53,022 bases of DNA from Phycisphaerales bacterium (GTDB lineage: Bacteria; Planctomycetota; Phycisphaerae; UBA1845). The stretch lies in NCBI GenBank assembly GCA_013140575.1, contig JABFSN010000150.1:1-53022 (forward strand). Reading direction: 5' to 3'. The first letter of the stretch is position 1. The number at the start of each line of letters is the position of its first letter. The translations under genes and the position numbers were made by a program. The notes beneath the pieces are model-generated. The model saw only the letters and a list, made by a program, of their open reading frames with translations, had not been told where the DNA came from and ran no database searches. Below are positions 49,292 to 53,022 of this stretch, one piece after another.

Positions 49292-50665
49292 CTACCCCGT
49301 CATCGCCAGGGATTCGCGGGGCTCCAACGCCGTGATCGTGTCCCGACCCGTGGCGGCGTCGATCGCGGCGAATGGCTCGTTTGCGTCGATTTCGCCCACC
49401 CGGTCGGAACATCCGTCGTCGGCCACGCGAAGGGGATCGTGGGCGGTGGCGCATTCCGGCGCGTCGGGCGCCGCCCCAGGCGTCGGCCCGGTCGTTGGAA
49501 GCGGCGCGCCCGCCCATAGACGTTCCAGCAATTTCGGCATCCACGAAGCGTTGCGTAGTCGCCGTGCCAGGTCGGTCGCGGCCCGGGCCATGCGGTTCCG
49601 TCGACCGGCGTCCCGCATCCGTGCGATGGCGGATCGGATGGAGGCTGCGTCGGTGCGCCGGACGACGACGCCGCATCCTGAATTCGTAACCAGCCGGTCG
49701 ACAAAACTGCCCGCGGGAACGATCGCCAGCACGGGCAGACCGATCGACACATAGTCGATCAGTTTGGACGGGAAGCACCCCATTATCTCGTCCCGGTGCC
49801 GACCATCGTCACCCAACAGAACCACGCCCACGTCGGCCGAATTCAATTCGCGCATCGCGTCGCCATGCGCGCGCCAACGCCCACCCACCTGGCGCATCAA
49901 GCCATCGCATCCGTCAGGATTGCAGTTGAAGGTGATTCGCAAATCCGGCAATCCCCGCGTTGCCTCGATAAACGGCCGCATCGCGGCCGCGTGAACTTCG
50001 TAGATCAACCCGCTGTAGATCAGATGCAATTCGCCGCGGGGTAATCCCGCGGAATACGAATCGACGCGCGTGGTGCAATGCGGCAGCACCCAGCAGCGTT
50101 CGATGCCGCGCCGGCCGTAGTGGGCCGCGAACTCGTCGGTGGGCACCAGGATCATCCACGCCCGTTTCAACGATTGACGATCGACACGCCGCCAAAACGC
50201 CCGCTGCATCGCGCCGCGGAATGGGGCGCCCTCGGCAAGCAGGTCGTGCATGTACGCCACCAGCGGCAGTTGCAGATGGCGGGCAATCCGGCTGCCCGCC
50301 CACAAACTCCATCGATGCGGATAAACGGCCAGAACGCGGGAGAAACGCCATTGCCGGTGCAGGGCGACCGCCCGTGACACCATGCCCCGGGCCGTCCAGG
50401 CCGCGTTGACGGCGGCAAACGGACCGGGCGCTCCGTCGGCGTCGGCAATTCCCACATACGTGGGAGGAATGCGCGCCGTGAAGTCACCGGGCATCGGACG
50501 GCAGTCGGCGCCGGCGACATGAACCGGTTTTCGGGTGATCACGTGGAATGCGCCGGGTGGTGCTGCCTCGAAGAGCGCCCCCAGCACACCGGCCGACGCC
50601 TTGTTGGCCGGCGGCCAGTGCCAGGAGACGATTAGCGTGCGTGGATGGTCGTCGCGCCCGGGCAT
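49292..50665 (-). CDS. GT4-like glycosyltransferase (457 aa)
   Basis: This is a GT-B fold transferase. It opens with TLIVSWHWPPANKASAGV, the GT4-type N-terminus. The C-terminal half has DEIMGCFPSKLIDYVSIGLPVLAIVP, the donor-site motif of a variant group. A further 90 residues at the C-terminus are Pro/Ala-rich and not conserved. It is the first gene of the tightly packed minus-strand set 50.7-42.9 kb. A 162-bp gap upstream may hold the promoter. Confidence 0.85.
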   Translation of the reverse strand: MPGRDDHPRTLIVSWHWPPANKASAGVLGALFEAAPPGAFHVITRKPVHVAGADCRPMPGDFTARIPPTYVGIADADGAPGPFAAVNAAWTARGMVSRAVALHRQWRFSRVLAVYPHRWSLWAGSRIARHLQLPLVAYMHDLLAEGAPFRGAMQRAFWRRVDRQSLKRAWMILVPTDEFAAHYGRRGIERCWVLPHCTTRVDSYSAGLPRGELHLIYSGLIYEVHAAAMRPFIEATRGLPDLRITFNCNPDGCDGLMRQVGGRWRAHGDAMRELNSADVGVVLLGDDGRHRDEIMGCFPSKLIDYVSIGLPVLAIVPAGSFVDRLVTNSGCGVVVRRTDAASIRSAIARMRDAGRRNRMARAATDLARRLRNASWMPKLLERLWAGAPLPTTGPTPGAAPDAPECATAHDPLRVADDGCSDRVGEIDANEPFAAIDAATGRDTITALEPRESLAMTG

Positions 50666-50827
50666 GGGATTTGATCACCCGTCAGAAGTCGTTTGGCCGG
50701 GCGCACAATCTGCGCGTCGGCGACCGACTCGATCGGGTTATCGGCGGGAAATCGCGGCCGATGGAAGATTCGGATCGATTCATCGACGAACCCCGCCGAA
50801 ACCGCCGCGTTCCGCCGATGGAACCCA

Positions 50828-51544
50828 CTAAAAATCAGCATGGAATAAATCGGGCACCAGTCGATCCGCACGCTTGCGGTACGCCGCCAGCGTGAACCAA
50901 CGCGTGCGTCGCAGACGAATGTCCGCGGTCGTCGGTCGTGCGGTGGCTAACCGCATCATTCGGCGCCACGCGCGAACCGTCGGCCAAGGTGCGAAGGCAA
51001 TTGGTGGGGGACCGATAGGATCGTACGGCTTGTGGGTTTCAATGAACCGACAGACCCGGTGGACGGACGGCAGGCAGGTGTCGTGAAACATGACCACGCC
51101 GCCGATGCGCAGCAGCAGATCGGCGTAGAAGAAATCAAGCATGGTGTGATCGAATGAATGCCAGCCGTCCACGAGAATCAAGTCAAACCGTCGCCCGTCG
51201 TGCAACAGCCGGGGCAATGCCAAATGATCGAATTCCTCGATTAATTCCAAGTGGGCATCCAGGCCGTTCGCGGCCACGCGGGCCAGGCCTGTTCCCCGCC
51301 ACCATTCGTCCGACGTCTGGAATGGATCGATGGCCACGTGACGACCGCGACCCAGGCGGTGCAACGCCCGGCAGATGACCACGGTGCTGCCGCCGTGGGC
51401 CATGCCGATTTCAAGCGTGTCGTGCGGCTTTTCCGAACGAACGATTTCGTCGAGCAGCTGGTACTCCTCGTCGCGCATGGACGCGCGCTCGCGTGGACGA
51501 TTCACCGCGGGCGCCGTCGTCGATGAGCTGATGAGCGCGTTCAC
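50828..51544 (-). CDS. SAM methyltransferase, Methyltransf_24 type (238 aa)
   Basis: Motif I is TLEIGMAHGGST near residue 45, followed by HVAIDPFQTSDEWW and the acidic FDLILVDGWHSFDHTM, then VVMFHDT. This is the type that methylates sugars in glycan and antibiotic paths. The GTG at 51544 is chosen because the frame further upstream lacks the fold; ATG at a later Met (MRDEEYQ) would leave the fold complete too. It diverges from the next gene over a 138-bp gap. Confidence 0.8.
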   Translation of the reverse strand: MNALISSSTTAPAVNRPRERASMRDEEYQLLDEIVRSEKPHDTLEIGMAHGGSTVVICRALHRLGRGRHVAIDPFQTSDEWWRGTGLARVAANGLDAHLELIEEFDHLALPRLLHDGRRFDLILVDGWHSFDHTMLDFFYADLLLRIGGVVMFHDTCLPSVHRVCRFIETHKPYDPIGPPPIAFAPWPTVRAWRRMMRLATARPTTADIRLRRTRWFTLAAYRKRADRLVPDLFHADF

Positions 51545-51682
51545 TTCAAACCTAGAACCGGTGCCGGGGCTTCCCGTACGCAGATTATCGGTCGCCGGAC
51601 TGCCGATCTGATGTTCGCCGATGTCCCGGCGACCGCGGTTGCCGTTTGAACCGCCGCCGCGCGATCGCCGATAAAACTGGGA

Positions 51683-52459
51683 ATGTCGGTCGTGACGCGT
51701 ATGTACTATCCGGTCTGTCGTTCGCGAATGGGGCACGCCATCGTCCGGGCGACCGTCGGCGGCGTGCGTCGCATGGGCGGGCTCCAGAATCCGTACCTGC
51801 CGTTCGACGCGCTGTCGATGGAATATCCGGCCTACGCGGGTCTGGCGACGTTGTGGTCGCGAATCCACTGGTCGACGGGCGATGGCATGATGCCGCAGGA
51901 TGAACTGTTGGCCGTCTATCGGCTGGCGGTTGAATGGCCCGTCGACGGCGACATCATCGAGCTGGGAGCGTGGATCGGCCTGACCACCAGCTATCTGGCC
52001 ACGGCGTGCCGCGTGCGCGGTTCGGGCAAGGTCTGGGCTGTGGACACGTTCGCGGGCACGATGGAAGGGGATCGGCAATACTCGTCCGTGGAACACCACG
52101 GCGGCAGCACGTTGCCGGAATTCCGCGGGCGGGTCGACCGGGCGGGCGTCGCGGACCTGGTCGAGGCGTTGCCGGGTCGGACGCGGGAAATGGCCGATGC
52201 CTATCCGGGACGTCCGGCGCGACTGTTGCTGATCGACGCCGACCATTCCTACGCGGGCGTGCGTGACGACTTTAATCGTTGGTTGCCGCACGTGGCGCCC
52301 GGCGGCGTGATCGTATTTCACGACTACCGGTTTCCCGACGTGGCGCGGTTCATCAACCAGGAAGTCGTATTCGACTCCCGCGTCGCGTTTTCGCCGGGAA
52401 TCATCCGGCCCAACCTTGTGGCCGTGACCAAACGCCCGCCGGACGATTCGACCGAATGA
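51683..52459 (+). CDS. SAM methyltransferase, Methyltransf_24/TylF-like (258 aa)
   Basis: Motif I is DIIELGAWIGLTTSYLATAC, followed by KVWAVDTFAGTMEGD, LLLIDADHSYAGVRDDF and GGVIVFHDYRFPDVARFI, all as in TylF-like sugar O-methyltransferases. The fold matches its neighbour at 50828, so they may be a distant pair. The stop overlaps the following gene start (ATGA), so the two plus-strand genes are coupled. Confidence 0.9.
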   Translation: MSVVTRMYYPVCRSRMGHAIVRATVGGVRRMGGLQNPYLPFDALSMEYPAYAGLATLWSRIHWSTGDGMMPQDELLAVYRLAVEWPVDGDIIELGAWIGLTTSYLATACRVRGSGKVWAVDTFAGTMEGDRQYSSVEHHGGSTLPEFRGRVDRAGVADLVEALPGRTREMADAYPGRPARLLLIDADHSYAGVRDDFNRWLPHVAPGGVIVFHDYRFPDVARFINQEVVFDSRVAFSPGIIRPNLVAVTKRPPDDSTE

Positions 52460-53022
52460 CGCCGGAACTGGTCATCCGACGCGCGGGGAATGGCGAGCGC
52501 GCGACGCAATTGAATCGGCCGGTGCGATGTTTGGTTCGGATGGCGCGATGGGCTCGGCGGCGATCGGCATTTCATGCGGGCGACGGCGTACGACGCACAA
52601 CGGACGCTGCGGCCTATTCCACCTGGCGGGCGGCGGCGCTGCACGGCCAGTTGGAATCGCATTTTTCGCCGGCCGTGTTGGCCGGCAAGGACGTGGTCGA
52701 TTTCGGTTGCGGCGGCGGCGAACTGTCCTGCGCGCTGATCCGGGATTGGGGCTGCCATAGCGTCACCGGGATTGACCGATCGGAATCGGCCGTTCACGCG
52801 GCGACGAATGCCCGCGGGCGATTGCCGGACGATCGGCGGCAGGCGTTGCGGTTCATTCGATCCGCGAGCGAAGGCCCAATCGACCTGGCCGATGAATCGA
52901 TCGACGTAGTCTGCTGTTTCGACGCCGTCGAACACATTGCCGACATTGCCGCGGCCGCGGTCGAATGGCGTCGCATGTTGCGGCCCGGCGGTCAGGTGTG
53001 GATCTGGTGGTCGCCGTGGCGG
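52456..53022 (+). CDS. SAM methyltransferase, partial, cut by the window end
   Basis: The frame from ATG 52456 stays open to the last base (189 codons). Its motif I is DVVDFGCGGGELSC (about residues 79-92), followed by TGIDRSE and ESIDVVCCFDAVEHIADI, the UbiG/Methyltransf_11 pattern, then RRMLRPGGQVWIW. The first 55 residues are basic and not conserved. It overlaps the previous stop by ATGA, which makes the start likely and places it in the same transcript. The C-terminal part is missing because the window ends. Confidence 0.82.
   Translation, partial: MTPELVIRRAGNGERATQLNRPVRCLVRMARWARRRSAFHAGDGVRRTTDAAAYSTWRAAALHGQLESHFSPAVLAGKDVVDFGCGGGELSCALIRDWGCHSVTGIDRSESAVHAATNARGRLPDDRRQALRFIRSASEGPIDLADESIDVVCCFDAVEHIADIAAAAVEWRRMLRPGGQVWIWWSPWR

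Noticed and set aside
51713-52321. Minus-strand frame upstream of the methyltransferase at 50828
   Set aside because: It runs opposite to a recognisable TylF-like gene and has no motifs; the real gene starts at 51544.

Overview
The window is a GC-rich bacterial chromosome segment of 53 kb with about 36 protein genes. It most likely comes from the phylum Planctomycetota, possibly class Phycisphaerae. The reasons are the prepilin-like signal with Ala before FTLIE, the DUF547, DUF885 and M28 secreted proteins, the MCE/Mla system, an exosortase-type polysaccharide locus, a flagellin gene, and many palindromic and text-like intergenic repeats. No marker gene (rRNA, ribosomal protein) is present, so this placement is inference. 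No tRNA, rRNA or CRISPR array was seen.

Layout. 1-2.9 kb is a mobile-element junction: degenerate tandem repeats, a promoter with a dyad, a broken IS630-type transposase, and a complete IS110-type transposase preceded by a structured non-coding stretch that is a good candidate for a bridge RNA. 2.9-6.0 kb holds one large STAND NTPase (DUF4062, NB-ARC-like NTPase, TPR), a candidate conflict/defence protein. 6.0-11.2 kb holds a repeat-filled gap, NADP isocitrate dehydrogenase, and a coupled DUF547 / GT2 synthase pair. 11.6-14.4 kb is an MlaE-MlaF-MlaD lipid transporter on the minus strand. 14.5-20.7 kb on the plus strand carries a polyprenyl-phosphate sugar transferase, a GT-C membrane transferase, a VOC protein, a site-2 type M50 protease and a pseudopilin-like protein.

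21.1-32.7 kb (minus strand) reads DUF885 hydrolase, M28 peptidase, TolC-like outer membrane protein, Yip1-like membrane protein, membrane fusion protein, MacB-type ATPase and two paralogous MacB-type permeases. This is a tripartite efflux or export system with two secreted hydrolases upstream. 32.9-36.4 kb has an HDOD protein, a four-haem cytochrome c and a flagellin. 36.7-42.8 kb is a full oligopeptide ABC importer (SBP, two permeases, two ATPases). 42.9-53.0 kb is a surface-polysaccharide locus: three GT4 transferases, an AsnB-like amidotransferase, an O-antigen ligase-like protein and four methyltransferases, the last cut by the window end.

The most unusual signal is in the gaps. Nearly all intergenic regions left of about 27.5 kb carry layered palindromes, miniature inverted-repeat elements, a 91-bp tandem duplication, and low-complexity repeats that recur at distant places. 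One of these repeats appears inside the 5' end of the TolC-like gene. The right half (30-53 kb) is almost free of them. All calls rest on reading the sequence and recalled family knowledge; no search was run.
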